Shown here piece by piece: positions 1-8,596 of a stretch of DNA of 64,000 bases. Position 1 is the first letter of the stretch. Every line of letters starts with the position of its first letter. The stretch comes from Mayamaea pseudoterrestris (taxonomy: Eukaryota > Bacillariophyta > Bacillariophyceae > Sellaphorales > Sellaphoraceae): contig BROI01000007.1 in assembly GCA_027923505.1 (NCBI GenBank), positions 620,001 to 684,000 on the forward strand, in the 5' to 3' direction. The notes beneath the pieces are model-generated. The model saw only the letters and a list, made by a program, of their open reading frames with translations. It was not told the origin of the DNA and searched no databases. The position numbers and the translations under genes are program-made.

Positions 1-345
1 CAATTCCCCATGCCCTGGCCACCCAACAACCCAATGAGTCAGGCAAAACATGTCCAGGGTGTGCCATTCACATGTGGATGGCCTGAAATGGTGCAAAACG
101 GACTGCCGGGAGGCCTACACCACGGAATGGTCTGCATGATGGGTGTGGCCAACACCCCAAAATATGGAATCATACCACTACAATGCCCCATGCCCTGGCC
201 ACCCAACAACCCAATGAGTCAGGCAAAACATGTCCAGGGTACGCCATGGACATGAGAATGGTCTGAAATGGTGCAAAACGGACTGCCCGGAGGCCTACAC
301 CATGGAATGGTCTGCAGGATGGGGGTGGCCAACACTCTAAATTAT
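1..345. repeat. Diverged 178-bp tandem satellite, about two copies
   Basis: The motif CCCCATGCCCTGGCC begins at 7 and again at 185, a period of 178 bp. The copies are similar throughout and are recognisably related to the 181-bp array at 8597-10188 (shared core with GAGTCAGGCAAAACATGTCC and GGTGCAAAA), but differ at many positions. The array is cut by the left edge and joins the 169-bp satellite near 345. Open frames crossing it on both strands are by-products of repetition, not genes. Confidence 0.9.
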
Positions 346-1526
346 GAGACTGGTGACAAGTTGTCACCAAATACATTGCCATCCCCTGAGACACCAGCCA
401 AGCCTACCATCTTGTAGCGCAGCCTGAATAATGATGTTGGCACCATTCTGGTGTAATTTGGGCACCTACAGGGCCTGCTGTAAGGGCGTTTGAATGTCAC
501 GGCATCTGCGGGCTGAGACTGGTGACAAGTTGTCACCAAATACATTGCCATCCCCTGAGACACCAGCCAGGCATATCATCTTGTAGCTCAGACTGAATAA
601 TGATGTTGGCACCATTCTGGTGTAATTTGAGCACCTACAGGGCCTGTGTTAGGAGAGTTTGAATGTCACGGCATCTGCAGGCTGAGACTGGTGACAAGTT
701 GTCACCAAATACATTGCCAACCCCTGAGACACAAGCCCAGATTACCATCTGGTAGCGCAGCCTGAATAAGGATGTTGGCTCCATTTGGGTGTATTTTGGG
801 CACCTACAGGGCTTGCTGTAGGGGCGTTTGAATGTCACGGCATCTGCAGGCTGAGACTGGTGACAAGTTGTCACAAAATACATTGCCATTCCCTGAGACA
901 CCAGCCAGGCATACCATCTTGTAGCGCAGCGGAATTATGATGTAGGCACCATTTTGGTGTAATTTGGTCAACTACAGGGCTTGTTGTAGGGGCGTTTGAA
1001 TGTCACAGCATCTGCGGGCTGAGACTGGTGACAAGTTGTCACCAAATACATTGCCATCCCCTGAGACACCAGCCAAGCATACCATCTTGTAGCGCAGCCT
1101 GAATAATGATGTTGGCACCATTCTGGTGTAATTTGGGCACCTACAGGGCCTGCTGTAGGGGCGTTTGAATGTCACGGCATCTGCGGGCTGAGACTGGTGA
1201 CAAGTTGTCACCAAATACATTGCCATCCCCTGAGACACCAGCCAAGCCTACCATCTTGTAGCGCAGCCTGAATAATGATGTTGGCACCATTCTGGTGTAT
1301 TTTGGGCACCTACAGGGCTTGCTGTAGGGGCGTTTGAATGTCACGGCATCTGCGGGCTGAGACTGGTGACAAGTTGTCACCAAATACATTGCCATCCCCT
1401 GAGACACCAGCCAGGCATATCATCTTGTAGCGCAGCCTGAATAATGATGTTGGCACCATTCTGGTGTAATTTGGGCACCTACAGGGCTTGCTGTAGGGGC
1501 GTTTGAATGTCACGGCATCTGCGGGC
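346..1526. repeat. 169-bp tandem satellite, left block (seven copies)
   Basis: The landmark GAGACTGGTGACAAG recurs at 346, 515, 684, 853, 1021, 1190 and 1359, giving a 169-bp period (one unit of 168). Each unit contains the near-perfect 17-bp dyad GGTGACAAGTTGTCACC; one copy at 868-877 has lost part of the right arm. The next unit would begin at 1528, but the copia 5' LTR replaces it. Units are clearly alike but not identical, and the copies nearest the retroelement look most uniform. The array resumes at 8237. Confidence 0.95.
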
Positions 1527-1529
1527 CAA

Positions 1530-1925
1530 TGACAAGTCGCAGAGCGGCGAAGTCAAGAGCCCGAACCCTAATTAGCTTGTGTCGAGTCCGCAGCTGTCGT
1601 ATGTGACATGTGAATGAAGAAAGTGCGCAACCGTCGTGTGGATGCGTTGTATGAATGGAACGACCAGTTACGACTGATGTAATGTGATTGAAAGAAACGG
1701 ATTGATCGGATGATCTTCCGAGTGGTCGATGTAGCGATGTAGCGATAAGCTCACAATATAGAACTACTAGTTTGCGACGAGAGTGCAGTCGTATTCGTGT
1801 AGTGGCGAGCGCAAGACTATTCGACGAGCCATCTCCATCAAGAGCTGTACAGACCGTGGCCAAGGACCCTGTATCGGAGCTTTTTGGAGGTAAGACGTTG
1901 ACTGCGAAATCGTCAACGGTGTTAG
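1530..1925 (+). repeat. 5' LTR of element 1
   Basis: A 396-bp direct repeat identical to 7841-8236. It includes a TATA-like stretch near 1755 (CAATATAG). Near its end a splice-donor-like GGAG/GTAAG at 1886-1894 pairs with an acceptor-like TTTCAG at 1933-1938 just past the LTR. Confidence 0.95.
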
Positions 1926-2021
1926 ATTAACATTTCAGTGCTTTGAGAGCGAGAACGAGCGAGGGAGCTATCGTGACACATTCGTCTGCAGCGAGTCCGA
2001 TTCCTCTGATCAACCTCCACC

Positions 2022-5000
2022 ATGACGACGATTGATGTAACGACCTACAAGCGTGCCGTCGGTAAAGTCTTCGATATTCCGTGGCTCGCAGCGTCCGCAG
2101 CTTGGGACCCAAACGACCCTACCGCAGTATGCTTCGAATCCGAGGAACTCACGACTGCGGAGGCGATGGCCGAGTTGTCGGAACAAGACGTGACGAACAT
2201 TAAGAACCAGTACCAGTGGTCGACGATACGAACAAGCCGATTGCGCAAGCTCATGAGTTGGATTCACGAGCAACGTCGGACGACTGCGCAATGGCAAGAC
2301 TTGGAGAAAGACCAGATTACGAGCCGAGACCTCCCAGTAGCGCCGGGGTCACCGACAGCAGGCAACCGCAGTTTCGGAGACTTTAGCGTTATCGGAGGCA
2401 ACGACACCACGACGAAGCGACACGACATCAAGCTGGATCTGAAGACCATGCTGGAGCTCAAGAACGACCGCAAGTTCTGCTCCTACTGGCGGGCCTTCAA
2501 GAACCGCATGCGAAGCGAGCGACTTGGCTATTTTTGGGACGACGAGTTCAAGGCACCAGCCGCACTCGACCCCGAATTCGCCGAGTATAAGTATCAGTGT
2601 TCGAAGCTTTTAGCGGCGCTCGAGTATACCTGCAAGACACCGCAGAGCAAGCTCATTGTCCGCAAGCACATCGACAGCGCGAATGCCTCAGCGTGCATTG
2701 CAGAGTTGGAGGCGACATTCCTCGATGGGATGGCGCGCAAGTTGGATCTACGTACGGCCGAAGACGAATGGCGCAATTACACCCTCGATGCGAGTTACGC
2801 CAAATCTCTCGTCAATTGGCTCATCCAGTGGTCCAGCAAGGAAGAGAACTACAATGACTACGCCGAGGAAACCGAGCTACTTACAGCAAGCACGAAGCGT
2901 CAGATTTTGGAACGCGCGGTTTTCCGCCATGCGGATATGGCAGCGGCGGTGAACATGGCGCTGATCGAAGAGTCCAAGACCGGCAACCCGATGGCGTACA
3001 CCCAGTTTTGGAACCTCCTGAACGACGTCGCACGTCAATCTGACAATCGTCGTGGCATCAAGGAGACCGAGAAGCGTCAGGCGAACCAATCTGAGCAGAC
3101 CAAGAAAGAGAAGGAGAAGACGAAGAAGGCAAGTGCGAACAATTCCCAGTCTACGCCAAGTAGCAGCAACAATCAGCAGTCCAATCAGGGGGGCGGTGGT
3201 CGCGGCGACTTGAGCACGGGACGAGGCGGCGGCGGCGGCCGCGGTCGGGGAGATACTCGTTCGTATGTTCGCAGCTATGCCGACACGAAGACGATCGAAA
3301 TTCCCAGCGACGTGAATGCGACGATACCACCAAACACGTGGCGACTCCTTACCCGCGATCAGCAACATGAAGTGTTTGAACGCCGTGGTACGAGTCGAGC
3401 GGCCAGTGCTGCAGGTGGTTCGACATCAGCAACACAGGCAGGCACCACGCAGACGACGAGTACAACACGCAACGCAAACGTCGCAGCCACTTCATCAGCG
3501 GCAACGACGGCGAGTGCGGCGACCGAGCGTGTGAACAACACCAGCCGTGGCTCAGCGATGCGAAGTTTCTTAGGTCCAGACCAGCCCACGACTACGACTC
3601 GGGGAGCGAATATCGCTCAGAGTCGCAAGTACAAAGTCGCGAGCATTGACTTGGATAAGCATTCAGCGTCGACTGTCGATCGCGGCGCGAGTGGCGGAGT
3701 ATGGGGAGCGGACGGCCGCATCCTTACCGAGGACAAGTTCCACAAGATTGAAGTCACTGGAGTCGGTGGTCTCAAACTTCCGGACCTGTCTACCGTCACA
3801 GCAGTCGCCAAGCTTAAGAGCACCAAGGGTTGGGTCGTCGGCGAGTTCCATAATTACGCATATTCTGGAACCGGCAAGACGATTCATTCGAGTATGCAGA
3901 TGGAAGCCTTCGGACTTCATGTCAACGACAAGCATTACAACTTTGGTGGCAAGTTACGAATCGAAACGCCAGACGGATACAAGTTTATGCTCGGGATGGA
4001 AAGTGGCATGGCGACCTTGCCAATGTTTCCAGTGTCGGCGCATGAGCTTCACACCTTACCTCGGGTCATGATGACCTTCGATGGGCCTTGGGATCCGAAT
4101 GAGTTTGACGTCGAGCCGACCGAGGACGACGACTATGACTCTTCGGATGACGATGACGACGAGGACGACGTACCGGACTTGTTGTCGCGCGACGAAGACG
4201 ACGAAGACAGTGACGACGAAGAGGGCTTCACGCGCGTGACACGCTCGCGTACGCGGAATCGCACCCATCGTCAGAGCAACGTGACTTATACGAATCTCGG
4301 ACACGACAATCAACCTGTTTACACCGAGAAGGAGCTGAATGTTTGTGCCGTCGTACAGAAGTACAATGCGGATCTCGTCTATCAGCCCTACAAGTCTATC
4401 CTGCCAAAGAAACCTGATATCGACGCATTGCTGCCGAACTTTGCATGGTACCCGGCGCAGACGATCAAGGATACTTTGCGCCACAGCACGCAGTTCAACA
4501 TGCACGAGCGCCGATACCCCCCACGAATGCATCGAAAGAGCCGATTCCTGAACGTCTACCGTCTAGATGATCGAGTGGCCCATGACACCATGTTCTTCGA
4601 CGAACCAGCCATGGATGATCATATCGACGGACATGCAGGGTGCACATGCGTGCAGCTATTCTATGGTTGTCGCAGTCAGATCATTGTCGTGTATCCCATG
4701 CGGACGAAAGGTGACGTACCGAAACGATTCCGTGATTTCATCCGCGAGTTTGGAGCTCCGTTGGAAGTCTTCTCGGATAATGCGAAAGAAGCGATGAGTG
4801 CCGAGTTTGACGAAGTAATGCGCGAGTTCATGATTCGCCGTCGTCATACATCGGAGCCGTACTACCAGAATCAAAATCCAGCCGAGCGCATCATCGGGCA
4901 CGTAAAGGAAAGTCATGAACGACTTATGGACCGAACGGGCACTCCGGCATGCTTCTGGCTACGCGCTTTACTCTTTCAGACCGAGATGTACCGTCATTTG

Positions 5001-7886
5001 TCGCATCCTGCCTTGGACGGCAAGTCTCCCATCGAGTTTATCACTGGGCAAGTCCCCGACGTGTCGAAGTATTTGCATTTTCGTTGGTTTGAAATTGTCA
5101 ACTACTTTGTCAAGGATGTCGAGGCCCCGGGTACCCGCCAGCGCGCGGCGTACTGGCTTGGTCCCAACACGACGTGCGGAGACGACCTGACGTACTTCAT
5201 CTGCGATTGCGAGACCCACGAGATCATGACGCGATCGGTTTGCTTACCCCGAAACGACCCAAAATTTTTGAACCTTCGCGTACCGGCACCTGCTTCCCCA
5301 GTCATGAAAGAAGGGGAGCCGCGTCTCTATACCGTACCTGGTCTAGGTGGCGAGATCCTTATGCCGGAAATGATCAAGAAGATTACCGACGCCGACAGCA
5401 GAGACGATGATTCTTTCATTCCTGACGAAGACGATACCCCTTTGGTCGAGACGGTGGAATACCCGGAAGACGACGATATGACCGACGGGGAGGAAGATCC
5501 GAATCCTGCCGATGACGACGACGACAAGCCGAAGAAGAAGAACATCAATCCGTGGCGCAAACTCCCGAAGTATGCACCCGATGAACTTATCGGCAAGTCG
5601 TTTCTCATGAAGACGGACGACGGGCAAGAAGTTCGAGCGACCGTCATGAGCAAGCTGAACAACCGCGACGCCCAGAACCATCAGAACATTAAAATGATGC
5701 TGAAGCTTGGTAACGGCGAAGCGGACGAAGTCATGTCGTATGTCGAGGTTTCCGATCTCTACGAGGCCGAAGTGAACCAAGACATGGCGAATCCTGAGCG
5801 TAAATGGTTCTTCAAGGAGATTCTAGACCATCAGGGTCCGCTGACGAGCAAGTCGAAGAACTGGAAGCACTCCAAGTGGAACGTCCTTGTACAATGGGAC
5901 GATGGATCCAAGACTTGGGAGCCTCTCAACGCGATGATCGAAAGCGACAAAGTATCAGTGGCAGCCTACGCGCAAAAGCATAATCTTCTCGACAAGGACG
6001 GATGGGCATCGTTGAATCGATGGGCCCGGAACGCCAAGAAGGTTGCGCGCAAGGTGGCGACCGCCCGAATGGAGCAGCAGAAGAACGGACCGCGCTACAA
6101 GTTTGGAGTCCAAGTACCCCGAGATTGGAAGGAAGCGCGGCGTTTGCAGGAAGCTGCAGGGCACACGAAGTGGACGGATGCGGAAGGCGTGGAGCTTGCG
6201 AACCTGGACGAGTACGAGACGTTTCAAGATCTTGGTCCGAGTTCCACCACAACACCACCAACTGGTTACCAAAAGATCCGAGTCCATTTTGTGTACGATG
6301 TCAAGCACGATTTGCGATACAAGGCACGTCTCGTTGCAGGCGGCCACATGACGAAAGACAACGACGATGCCTACTCCAGTGTTATCTCATTGAAGGCAAT
6401 GCGTCTAGCTCTCGTCATTGGAGAAGCGAACGGCAAGAAGTGCATGGTCGGTGACATTGGGAATGCTTATCTCGAAGCGTTCACCAAGGAGAAGGTATAC
6501 TTCGTTGGAGGCCCCGAGTTCGGGGAGCGCGAAGGACACATCCTGGTCATCGTCAAGGCTTTGTACGGATTGCGAACGAGCGGAGCACGATTTCACGAAC
6601 GCTTAGCCGACGCCCTACTTGCGGAAGGGTGGAAGCCGTCCTATTGCGATTCCGATCTGTGGATCAAGGACGCTGGCGACAGCTACGACTACCTCTGTGT
6701 ATGGGTCGACGATCTGTTGAATATTTCAGACGATCCAGCAGCGTTCTTCAAGATGCTAGAGGAGAAGTACAAGTTTAAGCTCAAAGGTGTTGGACATCCC
6801 GAGTATCATCTCGGCGGTGACTTTGGACGAGACCCTGACGGAACTCTTTACTGGTCGGCCAAGACCTACGTTGCGAAACTCTTGGCGCAGTACGAGCGTT
6901 TGTTTGAAGGTCCTCCGAAGAAGTACTCATCACCAATCGACAAAGACGATCATCCAGAACTTGACCAAAGCGAGCTACTGAACGACCAAGAGAAGAAGAT
7001 TTACCAGTCTCTAGTCGGAGCACTTCAGTGGGCGATTACTTTGGGACGATTTGACATTGCCGTTGCAGTTGTGAGTCTGTCGCGATTCCGTGTGGAGCCG
7101 CGCAAGGGACACCTGCAGCGGGTGAAGCGAGTCTGTGGATATTTGCGAGAGTTACCGGACGCAGCAATCCGTTTCCGTACGAAGTGGCCAGCCAACGAGG
7201 AGCACTTCGGCACCATGGAGGAACAAGATTGGGAGCGCAGCGTTTACGGGAAGGACGGAGTTGATGAGATGTTGGACGTCTACCCACCGCCAAAGGGTGT
7301 GACTGTACGAACATCAACTTTCGAGGATGCGTGTCTCATGCATTGCATGGTGACAGGCAAGTCATTGGAAGGAGTTTTGTCATTTGTCAACCAGACGCCT
7401 GTCGACTGGCATTGCAAACTCCAGGCTACAGTCGAGACTGCGACCTTCGGATCGGAATTCGGCGTAGCAAAGAGTGGAACGGATATCAGCATTTCTCTAC
7501 GCGCGTCGCTCATGGCTATGGGCGTACCATTGGAGAAGTCTGCCTGGATGTACGGAGACAACCAAGCAGTGATTACACAATCTACAATCCCGAGTTCGAC
7601 ATTGTCCAAGCGACACAATGCGTTGGCCTACCATCGTGTTCGTTGGGCAGTTGCTGCGGGGATTATCAAGTTTGTAAAGATTGACGGAAAGGAGAACATT
7701 GCGGACGTACTGACGAAGTACCTGCCGTACTGTGATGCGATGCCATTGCTCAAGCCAGTATTGTTTTGGCGCGGCGATACATCGTATGCGATTGTGAAGG
7801 ACAAGAATGCGGCTACGACGAGCAGCGTACCCGAGGGGAGTGACAAGTCGCAGAGCGGCGAAGTCAAGAGCCCGAACCCTAATTAG
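2022..7886 (+). CDS. Copia-type Gag-Pol polyprotein, intact
   Basis: A 1,954-codon open frame starting at ATG 2022. Order: Gag-like region (residues 1 to about 540); a glycine/arginine-rich RGG stretch at about 389-413 where a CCHC zinc knuckle might be expected; aspartic-protease-like D-R-G-A-S motif near 553 (D in place of the usual DS/TGA context); a very acidic linker near 700-740; integrase core with D869, D919 and E955 (D-35-E spacing); a chromodomain-like segment at about 1262-1306 ending WEPL; reverse transcriptase with V-D-D at 1562-1564; and RNase H with the MYGDNQ motif toward the C-terminus. The Int-before-RT order is that of Ty1/copia. No stop or frameshift occurs. The last codons run into the 3' LTR. 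The function is self-copying through RNA. Confidence 0.95.
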   Translation: MTTIDVTTYKRAVGKVFDIPWLAASAAWDPNDPTAVCFESEELTTAEAMAELSEQDVTNIKNQYQWSTIRTSRLRKLMSWIHEQRRTTAQWQDLEKDQITSRDLPVAPGSPTAGNRSFGDFSVIGGNDTTTKRHDIKLDLKTMLELKNDRKFCSYWRAFKNRMRSERLGYFWDDEFKAPAALDPEFAEYKYQCSKLLAALEYTCKTPQSKLIVRKHIDSANASACIAELEATFLDGMARKLDLRTAEDEWRNYTLDASYAKSLVNWLIQWSSKEENYNDYAEETELLTASTKRQILERAVFRHADMAAAVNMALIEESKTGNPMAYTQFWNLLNDVARQSDNRRGIKETEKRQANQSEQTKKEKEKTKKASANNSQSTPSSSNNQQSNQGGGGRGDLSTGRGGGGGRGRGDTRSYVRSYADTKTIEIPSDVNATIPPNTWRLLTRDQQHEVFERRGTSRAASAAGGSTSATQAGTTQTTSTTRNANVAATSSAATTASAATERVNNTSRGSAMRSFLGPDQPTTTTRGANIAQSRKYKVASIDLDKHSASTVDRGASGGVWGADGRILTEDKFHKIEVTGVGGLKLPDLSTVTAVAKLKSTKGWVVGEFHNYAYSGTGKTIHSSMQMEAFGLHVNDKHYNFGGKLRIETPDGYKFMLGMESGMATLPMFPVSAHELHTLPRVMMTFDGPWDPNEFDVEPTEDDDYDSSDDDDDEDDVPDLLSRDEDDEDSDDEEGFTRVTRSRTRNRTHRQSNVTYTNLGHDNQPVYTEKELNVCAVVQKYNADLVYQPYKSILPKKPDIDALLPNFAWYPAQTIKDTLRHSTQFNMHERRYPPRMHRKSRFLNVYRLDDRVAHDTMFFDEPAMDDHIDGHAGCTCVQLFYGCRSQIIVVYPMRTKGDVPKRFRDFIREFGAPLEVFSDNAKEAMSAEFDEVMREFMIRRRHTSEPYYQNQNPAERIIGHVKESHERLMDRTGTPACFWLRALLFQTEMYRHLSHPALDGKSPIEFITGQVPDVSKYLHFRWFEIVNYFVKDVEAPGTRQRAAYWLGPNTTCGDDLTYFICDCETHEIMTRSVCLPRNDPKFLNLRVPAPASPVMKEGEPRLYTVPGLGGEILMPEMIKKITDADSRDDDSFIPDEDDTPLVETVEYPEDDDMTDGEEDPNPADDDDDKPKKKNINPWRKLPKYAPDELIGKSFLMKTDDGQEVRATVMSKLNNRDAQNHQNIKMMLKLGNGEADEVMSYVEVSDLYEAEVNQDMANPERKWFFKEILDHQGPLTSKSKNWKHSKWNVLVQWDDGSKTWEPLNAMIESDKVSVAAYAQKHNLLDKDGWASLNRWARNAKKVARKVATARMEQQKNGPRYKFGVQVPRDWKEARRLQEAAGHTKWTDAEGVELANLDEYETFQDLGPSSTTTPPTGYQKIRVHFVYDVKHDLRYKARLVAGGHMTKDNDDAYSSVISLKAMRLALVIGEANGKKCMVGDIGNAYLEAFTKEKVYFVGGPEFGEREGHILVIVKALYGLRTSGARFHERLADALLAEGWKPSYCDSDLWIKDAGDSYDYLCVWVDDLLNISDDPAAFFKMLEEKYKFKLKGVGHPEYHLGGDFGRDPDGTLYWSAKTYVAKLLAQYERLFEGPPKKYSSPIDKDDHPELDQSELLNDQEKKIYQSLVGALQWAITLGRFDIAVAVVSLSRFRVEPRKGHLQRVKRVCGYLRELPDAAIRFRTKWPANEEHFGTMEEQDWERSVYGKDGVDEMLDVYPPPKGVTVRTSTFEDACLMHCMVTGKSLEGVLSFVNQTPVDWHCKLQATVETATFGSEFGVAKSGTDISISLRASLMAMGVPLEKSAWMYGDNQAVITQSTIPSSTLSKRHNALAYHRVRWAVAAGIIKFVKIDGKENIADVLTKYLPYCDAMPLLKPVLFWRGDTSYAIVKDKNAATTSSVPEGSDKSQSGEVKSPNPN

Positions 7887-8236
7887 CTTGTGTCGAGTCC
7901 GCAGCTGTCGTATGTGACATGTGAATGAAGAAAGTGCGCAACCGTCGTGTGGATGCGTTGTATGAATGGAACGACCAGTTACGACTGATGTAATGTGATT
8001 GAAAGAAACGGATTGATCGGATGATCTTCCGAGTGGTCGATGTAGCGATGTAGCGATAAGCTCACAATATAGAACTACTAGTTTGCGACGAGAGTGCAGT
8101 CGTATTCGTGTAGTGGCGAGCGCAAGACTATTCGACGAGCCATCTCCATCAAGAGCTGTACAGACCGTGGCCAAGGACCCTGTATCGGAGCTTTTTGGAG
8201 GTAAGACGTTGACTGCGAAATCGTCAACGGTGTTAG
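7841..8236 (+). repeat. 3' LTR of element 1
   Basis: Identical to 1530-1925. It is preceded by the polypurine tract at 7833-7840 and contains the polyprotein stop codon (7884-7886). The right flank is the 169-bp satellite. Confidence 0.95.
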
Positions 8237-8596
8237 GCTGAGACTGGTGACAAGTTGTCACCAAATACATTGCCATCCCCTGAGACACCAGCCAAGCCTA
8301 CCATCTTGTAGCGCAGCCTGAATAATGATGTTGGCACCATTCTGGTGTAATTTGGGCACCTACAGGGCCTGCTGTAGGGGCGTTTGAATGTCATGGCATC
8401 TGCGGGCTGAGACTGGTGACAAGTTGTCACCAAATACATTGCCATCCCCTGAGACACCAGCCAAGCCTACCATCTTGTAGCGCAGCCTGAATAATGATGT
8501 TGGCACCATTCTGGTGTATTTTGGGCACCTACAGGGCTTGCTGTAGGGGCGTTTGAATGTCACGGCATCTGCGGGCTGAGACTGGTGACAAGTTGT
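8237..8596. repeat. 169-bp satellite, right block
   Basis: Two full units (GAGACTGG landmark at 8240 and 8409) plus the start of a third at 8578. They are nearly identical to the units left of the retroelement. The third breaks off inside ACAAGTTGTC at 8587-8596, where the 181-bp satellite takes over. Confidence 0.95.

Larger units (their letters stand above)
1530..8236 (+). mobile_element. Complete Ty1/copia LTR retrotransposon (element 1)
   Basis: The element has two 396-bp LTRs (1530-1925 and 7841-8236) that I read as identical base for base. It has one open polyprotein frame and a purine-rich tract GAGGGGAG directly before the 3' LTR, which fixes that LTR boundary. It sits inside the 169-bp satellite: left satellite sequence stops at GCGGGC and right sequence resumes at GGCTGAGAC, so the repeat phase is preserved. 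The LTR begins with TG but ends in TTAG rather than the usual CA. No perfect 5-bp target duplication is visible (left flank GCCAA, right flank GCTGA). Identical LTRs and an intact frame imply recent insertion and possible activity. No TGG-type tRNA primer-binding site follows the 5' LTR. Confidence 0.95.

Noticed and set aside
342-1513. Series of about 88-codon minus-strand frames
   Set aside because: The same peptide recurs with a 169-bp step, a shadow of the satellite.
7497-8288. 263-codon minus-strand frame over the RNase H/3' LTR
   Set aside because: Antisense to a clear coding domain and LTR; part of the same frame recurs at the 5' LTR (1510-1863).
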